From: Vibrio bivalvicida
Lineage (GTDB): Bacteria > Pseudomonadota > Gammaproteobacteria > Enterobacterales > Vibrionaceae
Direction of reading: 5' to 3'
DNA: 64,000 bases
Assembly (NCBI RefSeq): GCF_001399455.2
Contig: NZ_LLEI02000075.1
Coordinates: 124,001 to 188,000 of the forward strand
Every line of letters begins with the position of its first letter. Position 1 is the first letter of the stretch. The translations under genes were made by a program, and so were the position numbers. Shown one piece after another: positions 62,504 to 64,000 of this stretch. Under the pieces are notes generated by a model that saw nothing but the letters and a program-made list of their open reading frames with translations, was not told the DNA's origin and searched no databases.

Positions 62504-63889
62504 ATGCCCCATACGGTAGAAAAAGTGAGTGGTTCTTCAATGGCTGCTTTTGATGCGGTTTTGGACAACATCATCATTAAACCAGAGCCAGCAAGATACA
62601 ACAGAATAGTTGTTGTGCCAGCATACCAGGGTATTACGGATGCCCTTTTAGAGTGTAAGAACATGAGCAAACCAGGAGTATATCAGTACGTTCTAGTGGG
62701 TGATAGGACATGGGAGAACAAGCTCGACAGCGTTATTCAAAGGTTATTGCTGGTGAATGAAAGTGTATTTGCCGATCCAATGCTTCGTCGAAAAGCCGAT
62801 GATTTCATACTGGAGCGGGTATCCTCTACTCGTCAATGGATCAGACATTACTTAACTCTTGGCCCTGATGCAATACAGCACTTTTGGCGAAACGTTCGGG
62901 AACGGCTTGCATCCATTGGTGAGTCTCACAGCGCTTACAATACGGCTCTAAAAGCAAAGCGATATGGTGTTCAAACTCGGTTTATAGACTTAGCAGGGGC
63001 GCCTAATGAGCCACGTGAATCACTGGACAGTCAAGTTTATCGTCGCTTAGATAGCCTAGACTTAAGGCAAGAGCTTCCAGTCGTCACCGCTTATGCCTCG
63101 TGTAAAGTAGGTGATAATCATCATAATGATCGTCGTTATGGTGATTTAACCTTAAGCAGGATAGCAGCGTTAACAGAAGCGAAGCAGGCAGTGATACATA
63201 AATGTTCTCACCTAAGTTCAGGAGATCCGAGCTTAATTGGTGCTGAGCAAGTTAGTCCCATAGGGCAGTCAAGCTACCAAGTCGCGAATGAACTGTCAGC
63301 GCTGTCTCATGATCTCGTTCATCCTGCCGCCATTGAGGAGCTCTCCCAAGAGAATATTGACCTACAGGTTAAGTGCACTTTTGAACCTGAACACCCGGGG
63401 ACTTTTATTAGTCACAGCCACCATGCAGAAAACCGAGAAGTTGAAGTTGTAACAGGTAAAGGTGATGTGTGCGCTTTGAAAATTGAGCGAACTGATCACA
63501 TGGAAAATTTAGACAGCTTAACTGATGACTTCTTGTCATTACCTAGTATCAGTCTTTTGCACCACGATGTGTCTAGAGAAACACTTTATTATTATTTTGA
63601 TTGTGCTACCTCTCATTTTGGACACATATTATCCCGAGCCAAGAAGCGATTACCCGATGCCAGTTTGACCGTTCAAAGAGTCGCGTTACTTTCAGTGCTT
63701 GGTACAAAAATTTATCCTAATCAGGTAGCTTTGATAGGTGATAGCGCGTTAGAAAGTCAGGGGATACGCCCTAGTAACATTCATTGTAATAATGATGAAA
63801 ACAGTGTGAAGTTTGTTGTCGCCAATGCTCAATTCAAAGCAGGGTTGATTGCTTTGCATCATACTTTCTTAGATACAATGTCTATCTGA
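62504..63889 (+). CDS. Divergent ectoine-type aspartate kinase homolog
   Basis: A 461-residue protein aligned in pattern with Ask_ect, the aspartokinase dedicated to ectoine synthesis: HTVEKVSGSSMAAFDAVLDN, RIVVVPAYQGITDALLE, GVYQYVL, RIAALTEAKQAVIHKCSHLSS, DPSLIGAEQVSPIGQSSYQVA and a C-terminal ACT-like region. Motifs are altered: the nucleotide loop K-x-GGTS reads KVSGSS, and the S-AYGGxTN motif reads PAYQGITD. Activity is therefore uncertain. No ectA, ectB or ectC lies within the window, unlike the usual ectABC-ask operon. Confidence 0.75.
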   Translation: MPHTVEKVSGSSMAAFDAVLDNIIIKPEPARYNRIVVVPAYQGITDALLECKNMSKPGVYQYVLVGDRTWENKLDSVIQRLLLVNESVFADPMLRRKADDFILERVSSTRQWIRHYLTLGPDAIQHFWRNVRERLASIGESHSAYNTALKAKRYGVQTRFIDLAGAPNEPRESLDSQVYRRLDSLDLRQELPVVTAYASCKVGDNHHNDRRYGDLTLSRIAALTEAKQAVIHKCSHLSSGDPSLIGAEQVSPIGQSSYQVANELSALSHDLVHPAAIEELSQENIDLQVKCTFEPEHPGTFISHSHHAENREVEVVTGKGDVCALKIERTDHMENLDSLTDDFLSLPSISLLHHDVSRETLYYYFDCATSHFGHILSRAKKRLPDASLTVQRVALLSVLGTKIYPNQVALIGDSALESQGIRPSNIHCNNDENSVKFVVANAQFKAGLIALHHTFLDTMSI

Positions 63890-64000
63890 CCTCCTCCAAT
63901 CTACTCATATCGAATATGTACTTGCTCTCACATGTCTTGTGTTGTCGATATGGTATTTCTCCCTTTGTCCTTTGAAAGGTAAAGGGTAGCATCCACTGTT
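63890..64000. other. Window end, non-coding
   Basis: 111 bp after the aspartokinase-like gene. No start of an ectoine gene is seen. GAAAGGTAAAGGG near the end may be a ribosome site for a gene beyond the window. Confidence 0.3.

Noticed and set aside
1..64000. CRISPR arrays, rRNA and tRNA genes
   Set aside because: No regularly spaced repeats, no rRNA segments and no tRNA cloverleaf sequences were recognised in the reading.

Overview
The window reads as the main chromosome of a Vibrio-like gammaproteobacterium. The block argA / mltA-tcdA-csdE / rlmN-rodZ-ispG-hisS-yfgM-bamB-der / yfgJ / xseA / guaB-guaA has the standard gammaproteobacterial layout. Vibrio character comes from a DUF2850 protein, a DUF3581 protein, a secreted GH19 chitinase, Na+-coupled transporters and secreted subtilases. 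No rRNA, tRNA or CRISPR array was found.

Layout. 0-7.3 kb: end of recD, a doubtful small ORF, argA behind a paired ARG-box operator, a DUF2850 membrane protein, mltA, tcdA-csdE and rlmN. 7.5-17 kb: cell shape, isoprenoid, histidyl-tRNA, outer-membrane assembly and ribosome-assembly genes, then an alanyl-tRNA editing protein, a GAF-GGDEF protein and a zinc ribbon. 17-21.8 kb: xseA divergent from guaB-guaA, with PurR-like boxes. 22-38.6 kb: metabolic and envelope genes (chitinase, acetate carrier, alanine symporter, dadA with a divergent LysR gene, a pentapeptide/K+ channel fusion, DUF3581, O-acetylhomoserine sulfhydrylase, CNNM/CBS protein, beta-CASP hydrolase, PlsC, MscS-type channel) and a truncated methyltransferase. 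39-47 kb: two secreted subtilases, the first followed at once by a free-standing I9-like propeptide protein, with a Sua5/YrdC protein and LhgO between them. 47.5-55.8 kb: a BCCT carrier, manA and a uhpC-uhpB-uhpA-uhpT locus, all on the minus strand. With uhpT, manA makes a short route for mannose-6-phosphate import and conversion to fructose-6-phosphate.

56.2-61.3 kb is an AT-richer accessory island. It has an uncharacterised 385-residue gene on the minus strand, then on the plus strand three tandem divergent paralogs of the inovirus Gp2 / YagK-YfjJ family, an AlpA-type regulator and an RNase HI. The three paralogs and alpA are each preceded by an inverted repeat whose 3' arm holds the Shine-Dalgarno sequence. 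Arm sequences differ from gene to gene but complementarity is kept, which suggests shared translational control. Only the first paralog keeps an H-x-H motif like that of HUH Rep proteins. No integrase is visible. An 11-bp direct repeat brackets the region and may mark its ends.

61.3-64 kb holds two small membrane proteins and a divergent ectoine-type aspartokinase with no ectABC genes in view. Functions are assigned from recognised motifs and family knowledge only; no database search was run.
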